Both the position numbers and the translations under genes were made by a program. DNA of 64,000 nucleotides, from assembly GCF_014638275.1 (NCBI RefSeq), contig NZ_BMFJ01000001.1, positions 2,406,338 to 2,470,337 on the forward strand. Direction: 5' to 3'. Shown piece by piece: positions 52,585-62,305 of the stretch. The notes beneath the pieces were generated by a model. The model saw only the letters and a program-made list of their open reading frames with translations. It did no database searches and was not told where the DNA came from. The stretch's first letter is position 1, and the number at the start of each line of letters is the position of its first letter. This DNA comes from Primorskyibacter flagellatus. GTDB taxonomy: Bacteria > Pseudomonadota > Alphaproteobacteria > Rhodobacterales > Rhodobacteraceae.

Positions 52585-53286
52585 TCACCCGCCGGTCTTC
52601 TCCACCCGCGCGATCAGCTCCTCCACCCTCGGGCCGATCTGCTCGACGATGCGGGCGACACCCTCGGCGGTCGGGTGGATGCCGTCGGGCTGCATGTACT
52701 GCAGGGCCGCCGCCGGGTCTCCGCCCTCTCCGATCAGGCCGGTGAAGAAGTTCGGCTCGTAGAGCGTGCCGTAGGTCGCGGCCAGTTCGGGATGCACCTT
52801 CTCGAAGTCCTGCTTGTATTCCGTCCCGAAGTTGCCGGAGGCGGTGAGGCCGATCACCAGCATCTCGACCCCCTTTGCCTGCCCGGCCTTCAGAATACCG
52901 TCGAGGTTCGCGCGCGTCTCTGCCGGGTCCAGTCCGCGCAGGATGTCGTTGCCGCCAAGCGTCACGATCATCGCGTCAATCTCGGGCGTCAGGGACCAGT
53001 CGACACGCGACAGGCCGCCGCGCGTGGTGTCGCCGGAAACGCCGCCGTTCACCACATGCACGTCATGGCCGCGTGCAAGCAGCCAGGCCTGAAGCTGGGG
53101 GACAAGCCCTTGCTCGGCGGGGAGGCCGTAGCCCTGGGTCAGGCTGTCGCCGAACGCGAGGATTTCGGTCGTGTCGGCGAGGGCGGGCGTGGCCAGTCCC
53201 ATGGCGAGAATTGTCGCAAGAACCTTGCCCCCTGCCCCGTGGTGCCCATATTCCCCCGGACGCCGCAATGCAGAGAGCCAGCCCAT
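52585..53286 (-). CDS. tesA: SGNH-type arylesterase/acyl-CoA thioesterase
   Basis: Secreted GDSL hydrolase: the nucleophile block is AFGDSLTQGYGL, with GGVSGDTT (block II Gly), TLGGNDILRG (block III Asn) and PDGIHPTAEG (Asp-His). The start is uncertain. ATG 53286 shares a CATG with the divergent ABC gene start and gives 233 residues, with an odd 20-residue lead before the hydrophobic KVLATILAMGLATPALA; the next ATG (53202) would lose most of the signal peptide. The tesA / ybbA-ybbP divergent layout matches E. coli. Confidence 0.88.
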   Translation of the reverse strand: MGWLSALRRPGEYGHHGAGGKVLATILAMGLATPALADTTEILAFGDSLTQGYGLPAEQGLVPQLQAWLLARGHDVHVVNGGVSGDTTRGGLSRVDWSLTPEIDAMIVTLGGNDILRGLDPAETRANLDGILKAGQAKGVEMLVIGLTASGNFGTEYKQDFEKVHPELAATYGTLYEPNFFTGLIGEGGDPAAALQYMQPDGIHPTAEGVARIVEQIGPRVEELIARVEKTGG

Positions 53287-53983
53287 GAGTGACCCCGCGA
53301 GTGATCCCGTCCTTTCCCTGACCGACGCGAAGCTGACGCTCGATGGCAATGCCGGGCCGGTGGAGATCCTGCGGGGGATCTCTCTGGATGTCAGCCGGGG
53401 GGAGACTCTGGGGCTGATCGGGCCGTCTGGGTCGGGCAAGTCGTCACTCCTCATGCTCATGGGCGGGCTGGAACGCGCCACCGGGGGGCGGATCGCCGCA
53501 CTGGGCCAGGACCTGACCGCGATGGACGAGGACGCGCTGGCACGCTTCCGCAGGCAACATATGGGGGTGGTGTTCCAATCCTTCCACCTCATTCCGACGA
53601 TGACGGCGCTGGAAAACGTCGCGACGCCCCTGGAACTCGCGGGGCATGCGGATGCGTTCGAGCGCGCGGCGGAGGAACTGGCGACGGTCGGGCTGGCGGC
53701 GCGGGCGGATCATTACCCCGCCCAGTTGTCGGGCGGGGAACAGCAGCGGGTGGCGCTGGCGCGCGCCTCGGCCCCGCGACCGGCGATATTGCTGGCGGAT
53801 GAACCTACCGGAAACCTCGACGGGCCGAACGGGCAGGCGATCATGGACCTGCTCTTCGGTCTGCGCGACCGGCACGGCGCGACGCTGGTGCTGGTGACCC
53901 ATGCGCCGGAACTGGCCGACCGCTGCGACCGGGTGATCCGGCTGCGCGACGGTGTGCTCGACATGGCCGGGGCCGCGGCGTGA
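53285..53983 (+). CDS. ybbA: ABC transporter ATP-binding protein (YbbA-like)
   Basis: 232-residue ATPase of the MacB/LolD type. Walker A GPSGSGKSS, Q-loop VVFQSFHLIPTMTALENV, signature LSGGEQQRVALARA, Walker B ILLADEPTGNLD and H-loop LVTHAPELAD. It pairs with the FtsX-type permease whose GTG start overlaps its stop (GTGA), and is divergent from tesA as in E. coli. Probable role in mechanotransmission or export linked to the cell envelope. Confidence 0.92.
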   Translation: MSDPASDPVLSLTDAKLTLDGNAGPVEILRGISLDVSRGETLGLIGPSGSGKSSLLMLMGGLERATGGRIAALGQDLTAMDEDALARFRRQHMGVVFQSFHLIPTMTALENVATPLELAGHADAFERAAEELATVGLAARADHYPAQLSGGEQQRVALARASAPRPAILLADEPTGNLDGPNGQAIMDLLFGLRDRHGATLVLVTHAPELADRCDRVIRLRDGVLDMAGAAA

Positions 53984-56517
53984 GCCTGCGGAGCGACGCC
54001 CGCCTCGCCGCCCGCTTTGCCGCTCGCGAATTGCGCGGCGGGCTGTCGGGGTTCCGCATCCTGCTGGCCTGTCTGGCGCTTGGCGTGGCCGCCATCGCCG
54101 GGGTCGGGTCGGTGCGATCCGCCATCGAAGCGGGGCTGGCGGAGGAAGGCGCCGCGCTGCTTGGCGGGGATGCGGAGGTGTCCTTCACCTACCGTTTCGC
54201 CACCGAGGAGGAGCGCGCGTGGATGGACCGGACGGCGGTCGAGGTCTCTGAAATCGCCGATTTCCGCTCCATGGCCGTGGTGGACCGGGGCGGAGAAGCC
54301 GAGCGTGCGCTGGTGCAGATCAAGGCGGTGGACGATGCCTATCCGCTGGTCGGATCCGTGGGGCTTTCGGGCGGGCAGTCACTTGCTGAGGCGTTCGAGT
54401 GCGCGCCCGGCCCCTGTCTGGTGGCCGAGGGGCTGCTGGTCGACCGGCTCGGGCTGGCGGTCGGGGACCGGCTGAAGCTCGGATCGACGGAATTCACGCT
54501 TGCCGCCGTGCTTGAGCGGGAGCCGGACAGCGCAACCGCGGGCTTCGGCTTTGGCCCGCGGGTGATCGTCAGGCGCGCGGATCTGGCGACGTCGGGCCTG
54601 CTGGAGCCGGGGACGCTGTTCGACAGCCACTATCGCATGGTGCTGCCGGAGGGCCTGCTGCTTGACACCGCGAAGGGGGAGGCGCGGCAGCAGTTCGGCA
54701 ATTCGGGCCTGCGCTGGCGGGATGCGCGGAACGGGGCGCCGGGGGTGCAGAGCTTTGTCGAGCGGCTGGCGTCGTTCCTCGTGCTGGTCGGGCTGTCGGG
54801 GCTGGCGGTCGGCGGTGTGGGCGTGTCGGCGGCGGTGCGGGCCTATCTGGCGCGCAAGACCTCCGTGATCGCAACTTTGCGGACCCTTGGCGCGACGCGG
54901 CGGGTGATCTTCCTGACCTATTTCCTCCAGATCGGGGCGCTGGCGGCGCTTGGCATCGTGATCGGGCTGGTGCTGGGCGCGGTGGTACCGCTGGCATTGG
55001 CGCCGGTGATCGCGGACCAGCTGCCGGTGCCCGCACGCTTCGGCATCTTTCCGGGCACGCTGGCGGAGGCGGCGCTCTACGGTGTGCTCAGCGCGCTGAT
55101 CTTCACGCTCTGGCCGCTGGCGCGCACCAGCGAGATCCGCGCGGCGACGCTGTTCCGGGATGCGTTGTCGGCGGGACGGACGTTGCCGGGGTGGCGGTAT
55201 CTGGGCGTGATCCTTGGGCTGGCCGTCGTGCTGGTCGCGGTGGCGGCGGCGTTTTCGGGGACATGGGTGCTGACGCTGTGGACGACCGGGGGCATTGTGT
55301 TTGCGCTTGCCCTGCTGACGCTGGCCGGGTTCGGGGTACAGCGGCTGGCACGGCGGGCGCATCACTGGGCGCGGGGCCGCGCGGCGCTGAGATGGGCGCT
55401 GGCCGCCATCGGCGGACCGAGAAGCGAGGCGCTGCCGGTCGTCCTGTCGCTTGGCCTCGGCCTGTCGGTGCTGGCGGCGGTCGGGCAGATCGACGGCAAC
55501 CTGCGGTCGGCCATCGTGCGTGACCTGCCGGAGCGCGCGCCGTCGTATTTCTTCGTCGACATCCAGCAGGACCAGATCGACGGCTTCCTTGACCGGGTCG
55601 AAGGCGACGAGGCCGTCAGCCGGGTCGAGAACGCACCGATGCTGCGGGGGATCATCACGCAGATCAACGGCAAGCCCGCGCGCGAGGTCGCCGGGGATCA
55701 CTGGGTGCTGCGCGGCGACCGGGGGCTGACCTATTCGGGCGCTCTGCCCGACACGACGCGGGTGACCGAGGGGACGTGGTGGGGTGAGGGGTACGACGGC
55801 GCGCCGCAGATCTCCTTCGCCGCCGAGGAGGCGGAGGAGATGGGCCTGACCATCGGCGACGAGATGACGGTGAACATCCTTGGCCGGGACATCACTGCGA
55901 CGGTGACATCCTTCCGGGAAGTGGATTTCTCGACCGCCGGCATGGGATTCATCATGGCGATGAACCCCGCCGCGCTGGCCGGTGCGCCGCATTCCTTCAT
56001 CGCGACGGTCTATGCGGAGCCCGAGGCGGAGGCGGCGATCCTGCGCGACGTCGGCAACGCCTATCCGAACGTCACCGCCATCCGCGTGCGCGACGCCATC
56101 GACCGGGTGTCGCTGCTGCTGGAGGGCATCGCCTCCGCCACCGCATGGGGTGCGGGGGCGACGCTGCTCACCGGGTTCCTGGTGCTGATTGGCGCGGCGC
56201 TGTCGGGTGAGCGGGAGCGGATATACGAGGCGGCGGTGCTGAAGACGCTTGGGGCGACACGGGGGAGGATCCTCGGGTCGCTGGCGCTGAGGTCGGCGCT
56301 GCTTGGCGCGGGGGCCGGGGTGGTGGCACTGGCGGCGGGGATCGCGGGGGGCTGGGCGGTCTGTTATTTCGTGATGGAGACCGGGTTTACGGTGATCTGG
56401 GGCAATGCGTTTGCCGTGGTGATCGGCGGTTTGCTGGCAAACCTCGCCGCGGGGCTGATCTTTGCCTGGCGGCCACTGGCGGCGCGTCCTGCGCGGGTTC
56501 TGAGGGCGGCGGACTGA
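53980..56517 (+). CDS. ybbP: FtsX-like ABC permease (YbbP-like)
   Basis: 845-residue inner-membrane protein with the duplicated FtsX/MacB architecture of YbbP: an N-terminal helix (GFRILLACLALGVAAIAGVGS), a large periplasmic domain, a core of three helices (about 265-385), further helices at 410-455 and 480-500, a second periplasmic domain and a C-terminal FtsX block (AATAWGAGATLLTGFLVLIGAALSGERERIYEAAVLKTLGATR). GTG start at 53980 overlapping ybbA. Substrate unknown; probably lipid or wall-linked. Confidence 0.9.
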   Translation: MSLRSDARLAARFAARELRGGLSGFRILLACLALGVAAIAGVGSVRSAIEAGLAEEGAALLGGDAEVSFTYRFATEEERAWMDRTAVEVSEIADFRSMAVVDRGGEAERALVQIKAVDDAYPLVGSVGLSGGQSLAEAFECAPGPCLVAEGLLVDRLGLAVGDRLKLGSTEFTLAAVLEREPDSATAGFGFGPRVIVRRADLATSGLLEPGTLFDSHYRMVLPEGLLLDTAKGEARQQFGNSGLRWRDARNGAPGVQSFVERLASFLVLVGLSGLAVGGVGVSAAVRAYLARKTSVIATLRTLGATRRVIFLTYFLQIGALAALGIVIGLVLGAVVPLALAPVIADQLPVPARFGIFPGTLAEAALYGVLSALIFTLWPLARTSEIRAATLFRDALSAGRTLPGWRYLGVILGLAVVLVAVAAAFSGTWVLTLWTTGGIVFALALLTLAGFGVQRLARRAHHWARGRAALRWALAAIGGPRSEALPVVLSLGLGLSVLAAVGQIDGNLRSAIVRDLPERAPSYFFVDIQQDQIDGFLDRVEGDEAVSRVENAPMLRGIITQINGKPAREVAGDHWVLRGDRGLTYSGALPDTTRVTEGTWWGEGYDGAPQISFAAEEAEEMGLTIGDEMTVNILGRDITATVTSFREVDFSTAGMGFIMAMNPAALAGAPHSFIATVYAEPEAEAAILRDVGNAYPNVTAIRVRDAIDRVSLLLEGIASATAWGAGATLLTGFLVLIGAALSGERERIYEAAVLKTLGATRGRILGSLALRSALLGAGAGVVALAAGIAGGWAVCYFVMETGFTVIWGNAFAVVIGGLLANLAAGLIFAWRPLAARPARVLRAAD

Positions 56518-56875
56518 CCGAGCGCTGCGGCGGGCGGAGACCCCCTCCCTGGCCCTCCACTGACGAGAGGGGGAGCGCGTCTGGCAGGTGGCGGGACGAC
56601 GGTTGGGGGTGGGTGGCTTCGCTGGCGGATGCCCCCTCACCCTGACCCTCTCCCCCGAGGGGAGAGGGAACCGCTTCCGGCCGGTGGCGGGACAAAGGTC
56701 GGCGTGGGGCGTCCGGGCTGGCGTGTGGGGCTTCATCCTGACCCTTTCCACAAGGGGAGAGGGGAGCGCGTCCGGCCGGTGGCAATCGCGGATGCCCGTC
56801 GTCTTTGCGACGGGTCCCCTCCCCCTGCCAGGGGGAGGGTCAGGGAGGGGGTTACGGTGAGGGTAAGGGAGGGGG
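56518..56875. repeat. Array of GC-rich palindromes between ybbP and gcvP
   Basis: No gene in 358 bp. Successive, related palindromes read CCCCCTCCCTGGCCCTCC, CCCCCTCACCCTGACCCTCT with CCCCGAGGGGAGAGGG, CTGACCCTTTCCACAAGGGG, and CCCCTCCCCCTGCCAGGGGG with AGGGTCAGGGAGGGGG. Similar single elements occur near 42150, 42387 and 63729. Probably inserted REP-like units accumulated at the convergent gene ends. Confidence 0.65.
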
Positions 56876-59716
56876 TTACTCCGCCGCTTCCGCGTAGTCG
56901 CTCATCGGCGGGCAGGTGCAGGTCAGGTTGCGATCGCCCCAGACGTTGTCCACGCGATTGACCGGCGGCCAGTACTTGTCGACCCGGAACGCCCCCGGCG
57001 GGAAGCAGCCCTGTTCGCGGGAATAGGCGCGGTCCCAGTTGCCGACGAGGTCCTCCACCGTATGCGGGGCGTGGGCCAGCGGAGAGGCGTCGTGCGCGAT
57101 CTTGCCGGATTCCACATCCGCGATCTCCTCCCGGATGGCGAGCATGGCGTCGCAGAAGCGGTCAAGCTCCGCCTTGGTTTCGGACTCCGTCGGTTCCACC
57201 ATCAGCGTCCCCGCAATCGGCCAGCTCATCGTGGGGGCGTGGAAGCCGCAGTCGACCAGCCGCTTGGCGATGTCGTCGACGGTCACGCCGACCTCGGCGA
57301 AGGGGCGGGTGTCGAGGATGCATTCATGCGCCACGCGCCCCTGCGGGCCCTTGTAGAGGATCGGGAAGGCGTCCTTCAGGCGTGCCGCGATATAGTTGGC
57401 GTTCAGGATCGCGACCCGGGTGGCCTGGGTCAGCCCCTCGCCGCCCATCATAAGACAGTAGGCCCAGGAGATCGGCAGGATCGACGGCGACCCGTAGGGC
57501 GCAGCGGATACCGCATTCGTCCCGCCCTGCGTGATGTGTCCGGGCAGATGCGGCACCAGATGCGCCTTGACGCCGATCGGGCCCATGCCGGGACCGCCGC
57601 CGCCATGGGGGATACAGAAGGTCTTGTGCAGGTTGAGATGGCTGACGTCGCCGCCAAGGTCGCCGGGGCGGGACAAGCCGACCATGGCGTTCATGTTGGC
57701 GCCGTCGATATAGACCTGCCCGCCGTGGTCGTGGACGATCTTGCAGACCTCGGTCACCGTCTCCTCGAACACCCCGTGGGTGGAGGGATAGGTGATCATC
57801 GCCGCGGCCAGCCGGTCCTTGTACTCATGCGCCTTGGAGAGGAAGTCCTGCAGGTCCACGTCGCCGTTCGCCGCCGACTTGATCGGCACGACCTTCCAGC
57901 CGACCATCTGGGCCGAGGCCGGGTTGGTCCCATGCGCCGACATCGGGATCAGGCAGACGTCACGGTCCCCTTCCCCGTTGGCGACGTGGTAGTTGCGGAT
58001 CGTCAGCAGCCCCGCGTATTCCCCCTGCGCGCCGGAATTGGGCTGCATGGAGAAGGCCGCATAGCCGGTGACGGCGCAGAGCCTTGCCGACAGGTCGGTG
58101 ATGATCTCCGCATAGCCTTCGGCCTGGTCGGGAGGGCAGAAGGGATGCAGGGCGGCGATTTCGTCCCATGAGACCGGGATCATCTCGGCCGCCGCGTTCA
58201 GCTTCATGGTGCACGACCCGAGCGGGATCATCGCGCGGTCCAGCGCCAGATCGCGGTCGGCGAGACGGCGCATGTAGCGCATCATCTCCGTCTCCGCCCG
58301 GTTCATGTGAAAGATGTCATGCGTCAGGTAGGGGGTGTCGCGGACAAGCGAGTCGGGCAGGTCATAACGGGTGTCGTCGGGCACCGGCGTGGTGATGCCG
58401 AAGGCCTTCCAGACGGCGGCGATGGTCGCCTTGGTCGACACTTCGTCCAGAGCGATACCGATCTTGGTGTCGCCGACCTTCCGCAGGTTGATCCCCTCGT
58501 CCACGGCGGATTTCAGGATCGCACCCTGGAAGGGGCCGACCTCGACCGTGACGGTATCGAAGCATTTCTTCGGGAAGACGTCGAAGCCCGCCGCGCGAAG
58601 CCCTTCGGCCATGGTGACGGTCTTGGCATGGATCCCCTGCGCGATGGCCTTCAGCCCCGCCGGCCCGTGGAAGACCGCGTACATGGAGGCCATGACCGCC
58701 AGCAGCGCCTGCGCGGTGCAGACGTTGGAGGTCGCCTTTTCCCGCCGGATATGCTGTTCGCGCGTTTGCAGCGACAGGCGGTAGGCCCGATTGCCGCGCG
58801 CGTCGATGGAGACGCCGACGATCCGGCCCGGCATGTTGCGCTTCAACTCGTCCCGACAGGCCATGTAGGCGGCGTGCGGGCCACCGTAACCAAGCGGCAC
58901 GCCGAAGCGCTGCGTCGATCCGACCGCGATGTCGGCGCCCATCTTCCCCGGCTCCTTCAGCAGGCAGAGCGCCATGGGATCGGCAATCACGATGCCAAGC
59001 GCCTTCGCCGCATGCAGCGCCTCCATCTGGGGCGTGAAGTCGCGCAGCACGCCGTTGGTACCGGGGTACTGGAAGATCGCGCCGAAGACCTCCTCTGCCA
59101 CCAGATCCGACGGGCGGCCAAGCACGACCTCGATCCCGAGCGGTTCGGCGCGGGTGCGGATCACGTCGATGTTCTGGGGATGGCAGGCCTCGTCCACGAA
59201 GAACTTGCGCGCCTTGGACTTCGCACCGCGCTCCGCCATGGTCATCGCCTCTGCGGCGGCGGTGGATTCGTCGAGAAGGGAGGCGTTGGCGATGTCGAGC
59301 CCGGTCAGGTCGCAGATCATCGTCTGGTAGTTCAGCAGCGCCTCGAGCCGGCCCTGGCTGATCTCGGGCTGGTAGGGTGTGTAGGCGGTGTACCAGGCGG
59401 GGTTTTCGAAGATGTTCCGCTTGATCGCGGGCGGTGTGATCGTGTTGTGGTAGCCCTGCCCGATGAGCGAGGTCAGGACCTTGTTCTTCTTCGACACCTT
59501 GCGCATGTGGGCCAGCAGTTCGGACTCCGACAGCGGCGCGCCGAAATCCAGCGGCTCTGCCTGCCGGATCGCCTTCGGCACCGTCTGGTCGATCAGCGCG
59601 TCGAGCGAGGGCGCGCCGATCACCGCCAGCATCTCCTTCATCTCTGATGGAGAGGGGCCGATGTGGCGGCGGTTGGCAAAGTCGTAGGGCTGGTAGTCGG
59701 TCGGGGTGAAGGTCAT
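56876..59716 (-). CDS. gcvP: Glycine dehydrogenase (decarboxylating), P protein
   Basis: 946-residue homodimer-type P protein; decarboxylates glycine and hands the aminomethyl group to the lipoyl arm of GcvH. The PLP lysine is K698 in [17 protein letters not shown]. Typical landmarks: RRHIGPS near the N-terminus, [14 protein letters not shown] and [12 protein letters not shown]. Last gene of the gcvT-gcvH-VOC-SRPBCC-gcvP run, all on the minus strand, and presumably under the glycine riboswitch at 62306-62485. Confidence 0.96.
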   Translation of the reverse strand: MTFTPTDYQPYDFANRRHIGPSPSEMKEMLAVIGAPSLDALIDQTVPKAIRQAEPLDFGAPLSESELLAHMRKVSKKNKVLTSLIGQGYHNTITPPAIKRNIFENPAWYTAYTPYQPEISQGRLEALLNYQTMICDLTGLDIANASLLDESTAAAEAMTMAERGAKSKARKFFVDEACHPQNIDVIRTRAEPLGIEVVLGRPSDLVAEEVFGAIFQYPGTNGVLRDFTPQMEALHAAKALGIVIADPMALCLLKEPGKMGADIAVGSTQRFGVPLGYGGPHAAYMACRDELKRNMPGRIVGVSIDARGNRAYRLSLQTREQHIRREKATSNVCTAQALLAVMASMYAVFHGPAGLKAIAQGIHAKTVTMAEGLRAAGFDVFPKKCFDTVTVEVGPFQGAILKSAVDEGINLRKVGDTKIGIALDEVSTKATIAAVWKAFGITTPVPDDTRYDLPDSLVRDTPYLTHDIFHMNRAETEMMRYMRRLADRDLALDRAMIPLGSCTMKLNAAAEMIPVSWDEIAALHPFCPPDQAEGYAEIITDLSARLCAVTGYAAFSMQPNSGAQGEYAGLLTIRNYHVANGEGDRDVCLIPMSAHGTNPASAQMVGWKVVPIKSAANGDVDLQDFLSKAHEYKDRLAAAMITYPSTHGVFEETVTEVCKIVHDHGGQVYIDGANMNAMVGLSRPGDLGGDVSHLNLHKTFCIPHGGGGPGMGPIGVKAHLVPHLPGHITQGGTNAVSAAPYGSPSILPISWAYCLMMGGEGLTQATRVAILNANYIAARLKDAFPILYKGPQGRVAHECILDTRPFAEVGVTVDDIAKRLVDCGFHAPTMSWPIAGTLMVEPTESETKAELDRFCDAMLAIREEIADVESGKIAHDASPLAHAPHTVEDLVGNWDRAYSREQGCFPPGAFRVDKYWPPVNRVDNVWGDRNLTCTCPPMSDYAEAAE

Positions 59717-59761
59717 CTCGGGCCTTTCAGGTCGGGCAATTTCAAGTCGGGCAAGTTCAGG

Positions 59762-60211
59762 TCAGGCAAACAGGTCCCGAAGCTGGGCCAGGGATCCGGC
59801 CAGCGCGGTTTCATGCACGGATTTTTCGATGCCGGGCGGCACGTGGTGGCAGGCAACGGAAACATGACTACCGCCGGGCACCGGGGCGAAGGTCCATTCC
59901 ATCAGCATCGTGCCGCCGAATTCGGGCCGGTCGGAGGGGAAGTCGATGGCGAGCGTCAGCGCGCCGGGCGGATCGCAGTGGGAGAAGAGGCCGACGATGT
60001 CGTCCCGCCCCTCGCCGGTCTTGCCGGGTCCGGCGTCGAAATGCAGGGTCATGCGCAGCACGCCGCCGGGTCGTGGATCAAGCTGATGCACTTCGAGCCG
60101 TGCACCTTTCGGCGGCAGCCACCGCTTCAGAAGATCGGGGTCTGTCCAGGCCGCGTAAACCTTTTCGGGCGGGGCGGGAATCTGCGCGTCGGCGCGGTCG
60201 ATGCGGGTCAT
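59762..60211 (-). CDS. SRPBCC/AHSA1-type ligand-binding protein
   Basis: 149-residue START-like fold: ADAQIPAPPEKVYAAWTDPDLLKRWLPPKG is the standard AHSA1 opening, followed by GGVLRMTLHFD and LMEWTFAPVPGGSHVSVACHHVPPG. Such proteins bind hydrophobic small molecules or act as co-chaperone-like factors. The ATG at 60211 overlaps the VOC stop (ATGA), so the two genes form a translationally coupled pair lodged between gcvH and gcvP. No link to glycine metabolism is evident. Confidence 0.87.
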   Translation of the reverse strand: MTRIDRADAQIPAPPEKVYAAWTDPDLLKRWLPPKGARLEVHQLDPRPGGVLRMTLHFDAGPGKTGEGRDDIVGLFSHCDPPGALTLAIDFPSDRPEFGGTMLMEWTFAPVPGGSHVSVACHHVPPGIEKSVHETALAGSLAQLRDLFA

Positions 60212-60570
60212 GCGGCGGCCTCGTGGGTCAGGACATTGAGGAGGTGACCGGCGGGGTCGCGCAGGAAGAGGCGGCGTACGCCCCAGTCCTCGGTCACCGG
60301 GCCGTATTCGATCGGGATGTCGCGCAGTTTCGCGCGGGCGATGACGGGGTCCAGCGTGTCGACCTCGATCGAGATCGCGGGCAGCGGCGTACCGGCGCCC
60401 CCTTCGGAGGCGAGGGACAGCTGCGGGCTCTGCCAAGCCGCGCCCGGCTCCATCGTCACGATGAAGCCCATGTCCATCGCCACGTCGATATCGAAGAGAT
60501 AGCGGTAGAATCCCGCTACCGCCTGCGGATCGTCGGCCAGGAGGTTGGGGGTGATGCGCAGGACGGTCAT
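60208..60570 (-). CDS. VOC-family (glyoxalase/bleomycin-resistance fold) protein
   Basis: 120-residue single-repeat VOC protein: ITPNLLADDPQAVAGFYRYLFDIDVAMDMGFIVTMEP and the C-terminal FLRDPAGHLLNVLTH (usual metal Glu replaced by Asn at DPxGHLLN). It is coupled to the SRPBCC gene, a pairing seen in many bacteria. Metal-dependent chemistry is doubtful without the Glu; it may be a binding protein. Confidence 0.85.
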   Translation of the reverse strand: MTVLRITPNLLADDPQAVAGFYRYLFDIDVAMDMGFIVTMEPGAAWQSPQLSLASEGGAGTPLPAISIEVDTLDPVIARAKLRDIPIEYGPVTEDWGVRRLFLRDPAGHLLNVLTHEAAA

Positions 60571-60628
60571 CGAGCGGCCCCTCCGAGCGATCCGTGGGCA
60601 GGCGCGCCGGTGCCCGCAGGCCGGCTGC

Positions 60629-60711
60629 CGTCCTCGGGTCTGACCCGAGGATCTCCGACCACCCCGCGCGACCCTGGGCCAGGGAACCTCGGGGCAAGCC
60701 CGAGGATGACG
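60629..60711. repeat. Paired ATCCTCGGG palindromic element, copy 4
   Basis: CGTCCTCGGGTCTGACCCGA then GGATC, spacer, then AACCTCGGGGCAAGCCCGAG ending GATGACG. It lies inside the gcv gene run, between gcvH and the VOC gene, so it did not destroy the operon's single direction but may end or weaken transcription there. Confidence 0.7.
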
Positions 60712-60754
60712 TGGGGCCAGGTGGGGCGCGCGGAGCTTATGACCGGGGAAAGGC

Positions 60755-61114
60755 TCAGGAAATCATGTCCTTATACTCAGCCTCTGTCATGTAGTCGTCC
60801 ATCTGGGACGGCTCCGACGGCTTGATCTTGAAGAACCAGGCGTCGCCCATGGGGTCCTCGTTGATCTTGCCGGGGTCCTCCACCAGCATCTCGTTGACCT
60901 CGGTGATCTCTCCGTCCAGGGGCGCGAGGATATCCGACGCCGCCTTGACAGACTCAATCACCACGCATTCGTCGTCCTTGGACACTTCGGTCCCGACCTC
61001 GGGCAGTTCGACGAATACGATGTCGCCCAGCTGTTCGGCGGCGTGTTCGGTGATGCCGACGACGATCTCTCCGTCTTCCTCGCGCAGCCATTCGTGTTCT
61101 TCGGTAAACTTCAT
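60755..61114 (-). CDS. gcvH: Glycine cleavage system H protein
   Basis: 119-residue lipoyl carrier shuttling the aminomethyl group between P, T and L proteins. The lipoylated lysine is K57 in CVVIESVKAASD. EEHEWLREEDGEIVVGITEHAAEQLGDIVFVELPEVG is the conserved N-terminal half. Starts 19 bp after the gcvT stop. Confidence 0.96.
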   Translation of the reverse strand: MKFTEEHEWLREEDGEIVVGITEHAAEQLGDIVFVELPEVGTEVSKDDECVVIESVKAASDILAPLDGEITEVNEMLVEDPGKINEDPMGDAWFFKIKPSEPSQMDDYMTEAEYKDMIS

Positions 61115-61133
61115 CGACGGGACTCCCTGGTCG

Positions 61134-62246
61134 TCAGCGTTTGAAATTGGCGGGGGTGAAGGGCAGCGGGGTGACCTCCACCGGGGCGCGTTTGCCGCGC
61201 AGCTCAGCCGAAATGATCGTGCCGGGCGCGGCCAAGTCAATGGGCAGGTAGCCCATGGAGACCGGCGTCTGCACCGTCGGCCCGAAAGCGCCAGAGGTGA
61301 TGGCTCCGATCTGCGTCGTGTCGCCGTCGGAGGCGAAGAGCGGCACGCCCTCGCGCATCGGGGCGCGGCCCTGGGGGCGCAGGCCGACGCGGCCGCGCGC
61401 CGGGCCCTCGGCCAGTTCCTTCAGGATCCGGTCGGCGCCGGGAAAGCCGCCTGCACGGTCGCCGCCGGTGCGCCGGACCTTCTGGATGGCCCAGGCAAGG
61501 CCGGCTTCGACCGGGCTGGTGGTGGTGTCGATGTCATGGCCGTAGAGGCAGAGCCCGGCCTCGAGCCGCAGGCTGTCGCGCGCGCCGAGTCCGATCGGCA
61601 GGACATCGGGATGGGCGATCAGGGCGCGGGCGAGCTTTTCCGCATCCGCCTCCGCCACCGAGATCTCGAACCCGTCCTCGCCGGTATAGCCTGAGCGCGA
61701 GACCCAGCATTCCGCCCCCGCCAGCATCAGTGTGCGGACGTCCATGAAGCGCATCTGCACCACTTCGGGCGCAAGGGCGGAGAGCACCGATTCAGCCGCC
61801 GGCCCCTGCAGGGCGAGCAGGGCGCGGTCGGTGACCTCCTCGACCTGCACGGCGGGCATCATGGCGCGCATGTGGGCGATGTCGGCGGATTTGCAGGCGG
61901 CGTTGACGACGACGAACAGGTGGTCGCCACGGTTGGCGAACATCAGGTCGTCGAGGATCCCGCCTGTTTCGTCGGTAAGCAGGCCGTAGCGCTGGCGTCC
62001 CTCCGGCAGGCCCAGCACATCGACCGGCATCAGCGTTTCGAACGCCGCGGCGGCAGCGTCACCCCGCAGCAGGACCTGACCCATGTGCGAGACATCGAAA
62101 AGCCCGGCGCTCGCCCGCGTGGCGAGATGTTCCTTCATCACCCCGGCAGGATACTGAACCGGCATGGAATAGCCGGCGAAGGGCACCATCTTCGCACCCA
62201 GTTCCAGGTGCAGCGCCTCAAGCGGCAGGCTTTGCAGATCGTCCAT
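61134..62246 (-). CDS. gcvT: Glycine cleavage system T protein (aminomethyltransferase)
   Basis: 370 residues; transfers the one-carbon unit from lipoyl-GcvH to tetrahydrofolate, releasing ammonia. Family features: MVPFAGYSMPVQYPAGVMKEHLATRASAGLFDVSHMGQV, YGLLTDETGGILDDLM and SRSGYTGEDGFEI. Start 62246 has GGAGAG at good spacing; longer in-frame starts run back into the riboswitch and were rejected. First gene of the gcv run. Confidence 0.96.
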   Translation of the reverse strand: MDDLQSLPLEALHLELGAKMVPFAGYSMPVQYPAGVMKEHLATRASAGLFDVSHMGQVLLRGDAAAAAFETLMPVDVLGLPEGRQRYGLLTDETGGILDDLMFANRGDHLFVVVNAACKSADIAHMRAMMPAVQVEEVTDRALLALQGPAAESVLSALAPEVVQMRFMDVRTLMLAGAECWVSRSGYTGEDGFEISVAEADAEKLARALIAHPDVLPIGLGARDSLRLEAGLCLYGHDIDTTTSPVEAGLAWAIQKVRRTGGDRAGGFPGADRILKELAEGPARGRVGLRPQGRAPMREGVPLFASDGDTTQIGAITSGAFGPTVQTPVSMGYLPIDLAAPGTIISAELRGKRAPVEVTPLPFTPANFKR

Positions 62247-62305
62247 CCGGTCGCTCTCCGGCCCGGAAAACGCCGGGCATCGCAGGGCGCGGTGATGCGC
62301 CACGA

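Noticed and set aside
53285-56517. Macrolide export (MacAB) or lipoprotein release (LolCDE) system
   Set aside because: The permease has the long duplicated YbbP architecture and the tesA neighbour fits ybbA-ybbP; no MacA or LolC/E partner is present.
54379-56751. 790-codon open frame opposite ybbP
   Set aside because: Gln/Arg/His-rich antisense shadow; the FtsX-type permease on the plus strand has clear helices and coupling to ybbA.
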